Origin: Phanerochaete sordida
Taxonomy: Eukaryota; Basidiomycota; Agaricomycetes; Polyporales; Phanerochaetaceae
NCBI GenBank assembly: GCA_019973155.2
Contig: BPQB01000025.1
Location: forward strand, 1-64,000
Length of the DNA: 64,000 nucleotides
Direction of reading: 5' to 3'
Notes under the pieces: model-generated
Told to the model about the DNA's origin: nothing
Database searches by the model: none
What the model saw: the letters and a program-made list of their open reading frames with translations, nothing else
Position numbers and translations under genes: made by a program
In this document: positions 55,365 through 64,000 of the stretch, piece after piece
Numbering within the stretch: position 1 is the stretch's first letter
Layout: each line of letters starts with the position of its first letter

Positions 55365-56598
55365 TCATGAGGTAACGCTCCAGACACGGACGAGGTCATC
55401 AGTGAAACCACCGAAGAGGGTCTGGCCGTCAGCGGACCAGGAGAGGGAGACACACTCCGGCTCGCGCGAACCCGCGCTCTGCGCGAAGTCGGGCTTGAGC
55501 TCGTCGACGATCGACCTGAATAGACGGCATCAGAGACACGCCAGGCGAAATGGCCGCAGGTTACTCACTTGCTCTCAAGGTCGAAGATCTTGATGCAGGT
55601 GGCGGTGGCAGCGCACAGCCAGTAGCGGTTGGGGGAGAAGACGAGGGCGTTGACGATGTCACCGGCCTCAAGGGAGTAGAGGTGCTTGCCCTCGTTGAGG
55701 TCCCAGAGCATGGTAATGCCGTCCTTGCCACCGGACGCAGCGAGCGAACCATCGGGTGAGACGGAGATGGTGTTGACGTAGCCGGTGTGGCCGTAGTGGT
55801 TGGTCTTCAGCTTGAACTTCTGGAGTTCCCAAACCTATCACGAACTGTTAGCCATCTTGTCCTTGTACTTGAAAAGTTCACCTAGGGTCAGGACCCTAGG
55901 AGCAGTGTGGCGCTTTGCTTTCGCATGCACTGCACGATCTAACTAAAAGATGGAAGCTCACCTTGACGACCTTGTCCCAGCCGCAAGAGACGATGACGGG
56001 GTTCATGACGTTGGGGGAGAAGCGAACGCAGGAGACCCTAAAGCGCGAGATGGGTCCATATTCCTCGCATGAGAGTTTGTCCATGAAGACTCACCACTCG
56101 GTGTGGCCATCCTCCTTGATGTCGTACTTGCACTCGCCGAGGGTGTTCCAGAGCTTGATGGTCCTGTCGCGCGAGCCAGAGACGATCTGCCTGTTGTCAG
56201 CAGAGAAGCTGACGGACAGAACGTCGGAGGTGTGGCCGACGAAGCGGCGGGTGGTGAGACCGGTGTTGAGGTCCCAGAGACGGAGAGTGTGGTCCCAAGA
56301 CGAGGAGAGAGCGAACTGGCCGTCCGAGGAGATAACAACGTCAGAGACGAAGTGGTTGTGGCCGTGGAGGATGCGCTTCGGGAAGCCGTACGACTCCTCG
56401 TCGCGGGTCAACTGCCAGACAATGATGGTCTTGTCTATGCGATACGGTTCAACGCTTTCTACAGGATAACGAACGCGAGAGAGAGCAAGTACCTCGGGAC
56501 GCAGTCAGGATCATATCAGGGTTCTCCGACGACGTGGCGATCGCGGTGACCCAGCCCTTGTGGCCGGCGAGGGAGCCGAGGTAGCGCAGCGATTCCAT
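55365..56598 (-). CDS. cpc2: RACK1/CPC2, Gbeta-like seven-WD-repeat ribosomal protein
   Basis: Scaffold of the 40S ribosomal head and of signalling kinases. It starts [20 protein letters not shown] at 56,598 and ends [11 protein letters not shown] with TGA at 55,365-55,367. Seven WD/GH repeats are visible: [37 protein letters not shown] with [35 protein letters not shown] with [35 protein letters not shown] with [31 protein letters not shown] with [28 protein letters not shown], and [18 protein letters not shown]. The family length of about 315 residues fits. At least four introns; the one at 55,835-55,961 is 127 nt, more than twice the local norm, and contains a 9-bp perfect hairpin. Confidence 0.96.
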
Positions 56599-57425
56599 GT
56601 CGTTCGGTGCGTCGTCGAGGAATGGGGCGGCGGCGTTGCTTTTCTGCTGCTCGTCGGCGCACAGTACGGTCCAGCCTGCGCGGGCGCGTGACAGCCACCG
56701 TGACTGCGTGACTGAGGTACTGTACAGTTGCCGATTTCGGCGTCTGTACCTGTTCGTTCTTCATCCTCGTCGACCACGACGCGCTCCCTCTTGACTTCTT
56801 CCTCCTGCCGTCTCTCCTCATGCACGGTCGCGTCGCCCCTTGATTTTCTGCGCTCCTCGTCGGTGTCAGCTGTGGTGGTGGCCGACCGCACTTTGTATGC
56901 CTTGCTCCAGGCGCGCGCGTCCCGAAGCGCGCACCTTCTGCCTGGCAAAGCGCGGTCCAAGCTTTGCACATATTTAGCAGCGGTTGCAATGGTGAGCTTC
57001 TCCCTCCTTTCTCACTTTGACATGATGTATCATCTTTATATATTTGCTACTTCAGAGGGTTCCGCCCTATGAGACTAACTTTTCCACCAAGATCGCTGAT
57101 CCTTCTTTCACTATATCTTCTCTAGTCCAGAGAATATGAACGCTAACGATACTTCCTCCCTCAGGTTTCTATAACATTGATTGTGTTGTCACTCGAAGAT
57201 GCGTCGCTGTAGCTCTGTAACATATCCATGCTGTACTCTATATCGTTGGACAAGTTAGTCAATCCAGTTTCTATATTTGTGAAACTACGCCTCCTCGCCC
57301 ATGTGAGCCTTCGAGTTCCGGCTTTCAGCTCGTGATATAAGATCCATGAGACGGCGACATCGCCTTGAGCTGCCTATCTACCACTCTCACGGCTACCACC
57401 ACGTCGGCGATTGTTCTGTGAAGAC
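56599..57425. other. Divergent promoter region, RACK1 / nucleoside hydrolase
   Basis: TATATAAAG on the minus strand near 57,034-57,043 is a TATA candidate for RACK1, but about 440 bp from its ATG, suggesting a long or intron-bearing 5' UTR. No separate coding gene is supported. Confidence 0.45.
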
Positions 57426-59111
57426 ATGTCCCAGCGAAGAATCCCTGTTATCAGTGCAGTCGTGTGCTCATTTGTCAAGTTTTGCTTTACTGACGCGTCC
57501 TGCACGCGCAGTTGACACCGATCCAGGTGTGGACGATGTGCTAGCTATGTAAGGCGCCCCCACGCGAAATGTGCTCGCCATTTAACGCGATAACTCAGTC
57601 TACTAGCATTGGCGTCGCCTGAGCTTGACGTGCGAGCCATCATCATCACATTTGGTACGTACCAAGGATGTCGCGCGACGATGCTTTTGCACTGACTCTG
57701 CACCCAGGGAACACCGATATCGAGGCAGCCCAGTCAGTGACGTATGCGCTGTCTGATACACTTTGCACCTCATCGATGGTCTGCCATACAGTCTCAATAT
57801 CCTCAAGCTTCACAAGGCCCTCGTGCGGCAGTTTGAACAGGACCCGAAGTCCAGAGCGCGGTTCCCGAACTTTTCGCCAGACGCGAAGATCAGTTTAGCG
57901 AAGGGCTCCAGTGGTCCTCTTGAAGGAGATCTGCACAGCGCAGAATACTTTCATGGGCGGTCGGTATCGCATCCGTGATGACGTCTTCGTACTGCTCACG
58001 AACTGTACAGCGACGGGCTTGCGGACGTGGACAAGAGGCACCCAGACCTTGATGCCGACACCCAAGATCCAAATGCGTACCCGATGCTCCAGTTCGCCGA
58101 CAAGCCTGCTGCAGAAGTAGCTTTCGACATTATTAGCGCAGAGCCTGCAAGGGCTGTCTCCTACATCATCCTGGGACCCATGACGTCCTTTGCGCAGCTT
58201 GTCCGCGATCATGGCGACGTGGTACGGGACAGACTCGGCCAAGTCATATGCATGGGCGGCGCGTTGGATGTCCCGGGAAACACCAGCGCGACTGCCGAGT
58301 GTAAGTCGACACGGCTTTCCTCTGCGACTTCCGCTGACCTCGCCCCCAGTCAACTTCTTCGCAGACCCGTTCGCCGTGAAAGAGATCCTCGAGCCCGCCT
58401 CTCCTGCTACAAGCTTCCCGCTCGACCGCTTCCTGCTCGTCCCGCTCGACACCACGACGCCGCACGAGCTGCCGTTCCCGTACTACAAGGCGCGCGTGGA
58501 CCCCGCGTTCGAGAACAGCACCGTGCCGTCCGACCCGCGCCACAAGGCGCCGCTGGTGCACTTCACGAGCGCGTTCCTCGAGCGCACGCGCGAGGTCATG
58601 ATCCTGTTCGGCAAGGACGCGATGGAGCTGCACGACATCGTCGCGGTGTGGTGCGCCGTCGAGAACCCGCCACCCAGCGACGAGGAGCTCGCTGCCGCGC
58701 AGAGCCTGCCTGTGCTGAAAGGCGCGGGATGGAGCGCGGTGCACAGGCGATTCCAGGTCGAACGGTATGTCGAGCACATCTCATCATGGCCATCCAAGTG
58801 CTCATGTTTGTCTGCTCAGACTGGGAGAGATCACTCGAGGTATGCTCGTTGTGGATCGTCGGGAGGACGAGGGAGCGTATGATCCAGGAGCGAACCGCGC
58901 GGCTGTCCAGGCCGAGCTCGAGAAGCACGGTTTCCACATCCCTGGCACCCTGGAGTCCAACGCACTTCCCGCCCAGGTGGAGGTTGAGGCTCCACCTGTA
59001 ATGGAGGGGAAGAAACCATCGAGTGCAGGCGTGCCCGTTGTCACTGCTACGCCCGGCCCTGTGGCCCTGCTTCGCATGCTCAGTGAAAGGGTCTGGGGTG
59101 TCGTTCCATAG
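57426..59111 (+). CDS. Inosine-uridine-type nucleoside hydrolase
   Basis: Hydrolyses the N-glycosidic bond of ribonucleosides to ribose and base (nucleoside salvage), probably in the cytosol. It starts MSQRRIPVII at 57,426; intron 1 (A|GTGCAG...CGCAG) places IDTDPGVDDVLA, the Ca2+-binding DTDxGxDD signature, at residues 10-20. Next come LLALASPELDVRAIIITFGN (across introns) and GNTDIEAAQ, then NILKLHKALVRQFEQDP, AYPMLQFADKPAAEVAFDII, AVSYIILGPMTSFAQLV, QVICMGGALDVPGNTSATAE, FNFFADPFAVKEIL and LLVPLDTTTPHELPF. ELHDIVAVW holds the C-terminal catalytic His/Asp region. It ends RMLSERVWGVVP with TAG at 59,109-59,111. The protein is longer than bacterial enzymes (about 430 against about 310 residues) because of insertions and a C-terminal extension. 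Confidence 0.9.
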
Positions 59112-59262
59112 AGAACAGGGTTAGGTCTGCGCCAAGTGACTTACTTAAAGCAACACAGTACGGCATGTAGAAATGTGGAAAGTTGGATATAGAAAGAAGC
59201 TGTTCTAATGTACAAGGCTGGTCCGCCTAGTCGTGATGATACAGGAGCGTGGAGGGCAGTCG

Positions 59263-61170
59263 TCAGATGCGGTCGATGTACTCGATCGTCTCTTTCTTGT
59301 CCTCCGACTCGACGTCCGACTTCTCTGCCGGACTCGACGGGCTGGCAGGCGGCTGCGCCTCGAGCTCGTGCCGCTTCTCCGCGATCTCGTCCACGGTGCG
59401 GAAGCGGAAGCCGCCCTTGATGGCCTGGTCGACGACGATGCCCCTGCGCACGCTGTCAGCTCGCCGCCACGGAACACAACTGGACCCAGCACTTACACGG
59501 CATAGATGGTCATCGCGACGTAGCCTGTGAAGGGCACGACGTACGAGAGGCGCGTGTTGCGGTCCGCGATGGACGCCTGCGCGGGCGGGTACCACGCGCC
59601 GCCACCGACGCCCATGACGATGAGGCCCGAGCCGCGCTTCGTGTGCTTCCCGAGCTGCTTCGTGCCGAGCGTGAAGATGACGGGGTAGCAGATCGACTCG
59701 AAGAAGAAGAGCGCGAAGAGGCAGCCGATGCCCGCGCGCCCTGGCGCGAAGGACGCCGCGAGCGAGAAGGTGCTGCACGCGACGCCGTAGATCACCAGCA
59801 TGAGCGCGGGGTCGACAAAGTTGAGCAGGACTACGCCGACAAATCTGGGTTCCACATGATGAGTGATATAGTCGGCGGGACCGACGGATCGACGCACCGT
59901 CCGACAGTAAAGGTGATCTGGCAGTACGAGAACAGTTGGCTGGCGAGCGGCTTCTGGATCCCGACGTTCTGGTCAACCATGTAGTTGACTGCCAGTGCTG
60001 CGACTCCGACTTGAGCGCCGCTGTCAAGAATTCAGCGAGAAGCAAAAGATATAGCAGTTCGGATGCGTACACGTAGCACGTTTGAGCCACCCTGTGGCCA
60101 ATATCAGTATCGAGAAAGCGTGTAACACGGATTGGAGCTCACCAGCCAAATATACAGCGATACTGCTTCCAGAATGGCTCATCGTCGGTAGTGAGACCGA
60201 CTTCGTGCATCTCTTCCGCCAAAGCATCTTGCGTAATCTCCGGGAGATCGCAGAAGCTGGGGTTGAGTTTAATAAGAGACTGACGCTAGGACTTCTGAAT
60301 CACCGTGACGCACTAGAAGAGAATGTTGAGGACAATGCCGAGCCCCGCGACAGCAAGGTACACCCATTGCACCGTGTCCAGGGTCGTGGCGTTCTTTCCC
60401 GTGAAGAACCATCGGGACGCGATCATGGGGCCGGCGAAGGACGCCACGCCCTGGAAGCCCTGACTGAAGTTCAGACGTGCTGCGGCATACTTCTCCGTCC
60501 CGAGCACGGCGATGTAGGAGTTTGCCGCGACCTCGAGGGTGGACAGGCCACAGCCGATAATGAAGGTGCAGCCCACGAAGCCTCCGTATTTCTCGAACTT
60601 GGCAGAGGGCCAGAAAAAGATCGCGCCTGTGGGGACATGGGTAAGGTGGCGGCTGTGGTGAAGAGTTTGTGCTATGCTCACCAAGGGAGTAGAGGGTCAG
60701 CCCGACGTGAATGCCCTTCTTATATCCGTACTTCGACATCTATTGTTGGTGAGCACAAGGTTTCGGCGAATATAGATTGGCATACTCACGAACATCCCTG
60801 CAAAAGGCGACCATACGAAGTAGGCACCCTGATTTCCGGTGAGACGCTGCGCGCTATCGCCGGACAAGACCACATACGAAGTATGCCAGTTGAAGCAGAG
60901 TACTCTGCAGCTTGGAAATGCCAAAGACTTGCTGGAAGTGCGAGTTGAGGACATCGAGCAGCTGTGCAAAGACTATCAGTGATAGAGAGCAAGAGGGCAT
61001 GGGAAACGACATACGCCGTACGCAAATCCCCATGTAAAGAACAGAGACGTGACCAGGGCAAAGGCGTACACCCAGCGAGCTCCAGTCAGCTGTGCCACTG
61101 TCGATACGAGTCAAACCATAGCTCGAGCTGAGCAGGGTGGCAGCTCACCTGTTGTCCCAGTGACGGCCAT
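59263..61170 (-). CDS. FHS-type sugar permease (MFS, fucose/glucose/galactose:H+)
   Basis: Major-facilitator transporter of the FucP/GluP (FHS) family, 12 predicted spans, about 480 residues. It starts MAVTGTT at 61,170, then AQLTGARWVYAFALVTSLFF and TWGFAYGLLDVLNSHFQQVF, the FHS signature of the first helix. Further exons give GNQGAYFVWSPFAGMF, MSKYGYKKGIHVGLTLYSLG, FVGCTFIIGCGLSTLEVAAN with SYIAVLG, FSQGFQGVASFAGPMIASRW, NYMVDQNVGIQKPLASQLFS, FTVGRFVGVVLLNFVDPALM, FALFFFESICYPVIFTLGTK and GSGLIVMGVGGGAWYPPAQA. The cytosolic tail is acidic and Ser/Pro-rich (KSDVESEDKKETIEYIDRI). It is convergent with the nucleoside hydrolase across about 150 bp. The sugar cannot be fixed from sequence alone. 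Confidence 0.9.
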
Positions 61171-61981
61171 GGTGGAGGTGCGAGGGAGGAAATCCCACGA
61201 CCGCCTTCTCTTGCTAAATACCCCGCATTAAGGTTGAGAACACCTCGGCGTTCACGTGTGAAAGAGCTTTGCGGCTTGGAGACAGGTGTGGGGTGAAAAC
61301 GCGGGGCACCGACCAATCGCGGAGGTGGGGACTCTTCCCCGTGATGATGTTTAGCGGCCCGGGCACAAGGTGCAGAGGCTTTGCCGCGGGCAAGGTGCGA
61401 CGAAGCGCGTCACCACGCACGTACAGATGGGAGCTGTCATCACGGCGTGGACTTGTGAAGGTTTAGCCATATCGAGGGCATCGTGGATTGACCCAAGCCG
61501 AATACAATTGCCAGGGACGCAAAGCTCACGGAACCATTTGGGTTCTACGACTGAAAATAAATTGATGAGCCGTGTAGCAGCATCAACACACGCACACAGT
61601 GTGGAGTACGCCAATGTCGCATATCGACCCCGCATGTTCTCTTCCTGTTCCCGCGAAGCACTTGCGGCGTAGCAGGACGAAGAGATGCCAGGCAATCAGG
61701 AACCCAGCAGTGCATTGTCACTTAAAGGCCAGATAAGCGTCGAAAGTCTTCGTGATAGAAGCGAGAACGTACGGCAATGGCGAGTTGGCGCACCTGCATC
61801 AACCGCGTGAGCAGCCTCCCAGCGTTGGAAGAGATGGACGCGGTCCGCAAAGTACGACGCCTGCCAAACCAGGAAAGGTTTTGATGTCCGCTGCTCCCAT
61901 GACTTGGGCGCCTACGCGCCATCGAGATCCACACCGTGTGCTCGCTGCCGCCGGCTCAAGCCAAAGTTGCCTGCAGACACC
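61171..61981. other. Divergent promoter region, no gene seen
   Basis: Lies between the permease start and the gene at 61,982. No clear TATA or RNA gene. Confidence 0.45.
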
Positions 61982-63049
61982 ATGGCCGCCCAGCAAGCCC
62001 AGGATCTCTCCCTGTTCCTAAAAGTAAGCACAACGAATACCCCGGGTAGCCTCGAGTTCACCAGGCTGACTGTAGGATAGATACCCTGCCGTCAAGGCGC
62101 GTTTCCCAGGTGAAGGCAGGAGGAAATGGCGGCTGCGAGTAGCGGAGCAGTTCTTTGCGCTCCCGGCAGAGGACAAGCAGAAGTACGCTGCAGTGAGTGT
62201 CCAAAATTACTTCCAAACGCGCCCATGTGGTTTGCTCACATCTCTGGCCAGGCCGCACCCGTTCCCGTCGCAGAAGCAGAAGATGCCGAGTATTGCATGG
62301 ACGATGACCAGCTGGACAACGTGACAGTCGATGTGCCGGGACTTGGTATCGTCCTACGCACCGACTTCTCAAACGAGGACGCTTGGCAGGCGTTCCACGA
62401 GAAGCTGCAAGCTGCCGAGGCGGAGTTCAGCTCCGCGCCCGACGAGCCCATGGAAGCCGAAAGCTCCAACACGGGCGAGTCTTCGAAGGACAAGGAGCAG
62501 GAGATGGACCAAGACGATACCGAGCCAGACGACGCCGAGGCCGACGAGGATGATAACGCTCCAATCTTCAGTGTCATCAACCCCGACGCGCCGGAGGACC
62601 GCGCACGGCTGCAGGGCATCTCCAACCTGACCGCGCTGCGGCTCCTGAACGACGTCGATATCCGCCCCGCGCCTGCGCCCGCCGCGGGCGAGAAGCGCAT
62701 CAAGCCGCCGAACCGCCTCGTCGACTACCACGGCTGGCAGGAGATCTACAGCGGCAAGACGCTCTGGGTCTACGACGCCCGCTCGAACGCGGACCAGTGC
62801 GTCAGGTTGGTCAGCCAGCAGGGCGCGATGTATGGCACCGCCACGTGAGCTTCCCTGCGACGTTCGTACCGGTTTCCTTGCTCACGGGCACACAGTGGCG
62901 ACAGCTGGCGCGCGCGCGTCAGCCACACTTGCGAGCTGCAGGTCAATCTCGCGTCGGGCGCGATGACAATCGACTTTGGCGGACAAGACCGCTGGGACTA
63001 TCCAGAACGCGTCCGTAACATGGAGGAAGCAGAGAAGCCTGTTGCATGA
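61982..63049 (+). CDS. Conserved-looking protein of unknown function
   Basis: About 290 residues in four exons: MAAQQAQDLSLFLK from 61,982, then DRYPAVKARFPGEGRRKWRL with RVAEQFFALPAEDKQKYAA, then a large exon from AAPVPVAEAEDAEYCMDDDQ, then GDSWRARVSHTCELQVNLA, SGAMTIDFGGQDRWDYPERV and the end NMEEAEKPVA with TGA at 63,047-63,049. A folded segment around VDVPGLGIVLRTDFSNEDAW is followed by a strongly acidic, Ser-rich linker (EMDQDDTEPDDAEADEDDNA), then ISNLTALRLLNDVDIRPAP and LVDYHGWQEIYSGKTLWVYD. No signal peptide or membrane span. I do not recognise the family, but clean splice joins and two compositionally normal domains make it a real gene. Confidence 0.75.
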
Positions 63050-63245
63050 AGAGAAGAGAAGGGAAGACAGAGTAGAGAAGTGGTACCTACTAAAGAGGCA
63101 ATCCAATATAGTTGTACATATGTGTCGAGCGGATATCTACGCATTGCCTCCACGAGAATAAATAGCGATAACCAAGCGCGAGAGATGGGGCACAGATCGA
63201 AGGGAGCGCGCGCGCATGGCAGGGCGCGGCGCCGGGCACGGCACC

Positions 63246-64000
63246 TCACCGCGTCCGCATGGGGCTGTCCTCGCGCATGCGCATCGGGGTGTCTTCGCCT
63301 GAGGACGACGTCGTCGAGCGCATGTCGCTCGTGCGCGGGTGCATGCGCGAGGCCGAGCGCGCGCGGTGCGGGGCGAGGTGCGCGCCGCTCGGGCCCGCGT
63401 GTGCGTGCGCGTGGTGGCGGAGCGGGCTGCGGCGGTCGTCCTCGAGCAGCTGGTCCTCCTCGTCCGAGCCGAGGTCGCGGCTGTCGAAGTAGCCCCACGC
63501 GCTCTCGATCTCGTTGTAGCCCGTGTACGAGCTCGAGCTCGCGCGGAGCGCAGCACCGGCGCCGGCGGTCGCGAGCATGCGCGCGTGCAGCGCGGACGGC
63601 GAGGTCGAGACGGACGTCGAGGACGACGCGGACGACGACGACGGCACGGGGGTCTGCCGCGGCGTCTCGGTGTGCGGGTGGTATGGCACGGACAGCTCGC
63701 GGCGCGGCTCGTGGCTGGAGTTGGGGACGTGCAGCGGGGGCGGTGGCGGGCTGCTCAGCGGATGGTGGTGAAACTGGAGCGCAGAGGGCTGGTGTCGGCT
63801 GGGATGCAAGGCGCGCGGGGGCGATGGCGGATGAGACGTGCCCGAGAACACGGCGCTTGGGGGCGGAAGCACCTGTTGCTCGTTGGGAGGCTGCGCGCGT
63901 ATAGGCGCAAGCTCTGGGCCAGGCGGCAGCTCAGGGGGCGGTGGGAGGGGATGAAGGTTTTGGGTCTGCATCTGTGCCTGCGCTATGGCGTGCGCCGCCG
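63246..64000 (-). CDS. Pro/Ser/His-rich protein, 5' part beyond the window
   Basis: The reading frame is open from the right edge (AAHAIAQAQMQTQNLHPLPP) to the stop before 63,246. It is disordered: PPPPELPPGPELAPIRAQP, SGTSHPPSPPRALHPSRHQP, a Ser run PSSSSASSSTSVSTSPSALH, then the more structured YTGYNEIESAWGYFDSRDLG with SDEEDQLLEDD and an end with SSGEDTPMRMREDSPMRTR. Ser-Pro sites suggest phosphorylation. The Met at 63,971 is in frame, but the sequence before it is also open, so this is probably the last exon of a larger regulatory protein. No domain is identified. Confidence 0.55.
   Translation of the reverse strand, partial: AAHAIAQAQMQTQNLHPLPPPPELPPGPELAPIRAQPPNEQQVLPPPSAVFSGTSHPPSPPRALHPSRHQPSALQFHHHPLSSPPPPPLHVPNSSHEPRRELSVPYHPHTETPRQTPVPSSSSASSSTSVSTSPSALHARMLATAGAGAALRASSSSYTGYNEIESAWGYFDSRDLGSDEEDQLLEDDRRSPLRHHAHAHAGPSGAHLAPHRARSASRMHPRTSDMRSTTSSSGEDTPMRMREDSPMRTR

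Noticed and set aside
55835..55961. snoRNA in the RACK1 intron
   Set aside because: Only a hairpin was found; matched C/D or H/ACA boxes are missing, so it is reported as an observation and not as an ncRNA.
1..64000. CRISPR arrays, bacterial operons, ribosome-binding sites or autonomous transposons
   Set aside because: Spliceosomal introns throughout show a nuclear eukaryotic genome; no direct-repeat/spacer array, reverse transcriptase or transposase was seen.

Overview
The window is nuclear DNA of a filamentous basidiomycete, probably an Agaricomycete of the polypore kind. The evidence is GC-rich coding sequence, genes split by many 45-65 nt GT-AG introns with CTNA-type branch points, BTB/POZ and DUF6533 membrane-protein families that are expanded in mushrooms, and typical fungal housekeeping genes. 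No bacterial, viral or organellar sequence was seen. All gene models were read by eye from exon translations and splice signals, so outer ends are firmer than some internal boundaries.

Region 1 (1-28,671) is a family-1 UDP-glycosyltransferase (GT1/UGT) array: three genes on the minus strand (UGT-1, cut by the left edge; UGT-2; UGT-3), four on the plus strand (UGT-4 to UGT-7) and one decayed copy (22,224-23,145). The intact genes share an 11-exon plan, a GWG|H(A/V)RPL start motif and a complete plant-type PSPG donor-binding box. At least four share a promoter layout with an ATTGG (inverted CCAAT) box about 180-220 bp before the ATG, and several have a TATA about 70 bp before it. The array is interrupted by a BTB gene, a class-III aminotransferase and a bli-3-like flavin/PNPOx-fold gene, and a second BTB gene closes it. 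A non-coding repeat occurs as an inverted pair (2.2-4.0 kb and 21.0-21.8 kb), and a 216-bp element with terminal inverted repeats lies at 14,987-15,202.

Region 2 (30,050-39,511) is housekeeping and rich in splicing functions: SR140/U2SURP-like (minus) and SLU7 (plus) diverge around an intron-containing tRNA-Leu(UAG). A DUF6533 membrane protein follows, then the U2 snRNA gene (38,391-38,578) and a small HSP9/HSP12 stress protein.

Region 3 (40,329-45,233) holds a PA-domain/transmembrane/RING-H2 ubiquitin-ligase candidate and a paralogue with the same ectodomain but no RING and a GPI-like tail, separated by a third BTB gene.

Region 4 (46,481-64,000) contains a membrane protein of unknown function, a 516-bp inverted-repeat element with TA flanks, a zinc-finger protein, a cell-wall-integrity-type MAP kinase kinase, RACK1/CPC2, a nucleoside hydrolase convergent with an FHS-type sugar permease, a conserved protein of unknown role, and a proline/serine-rich protein that runs off the right edge.
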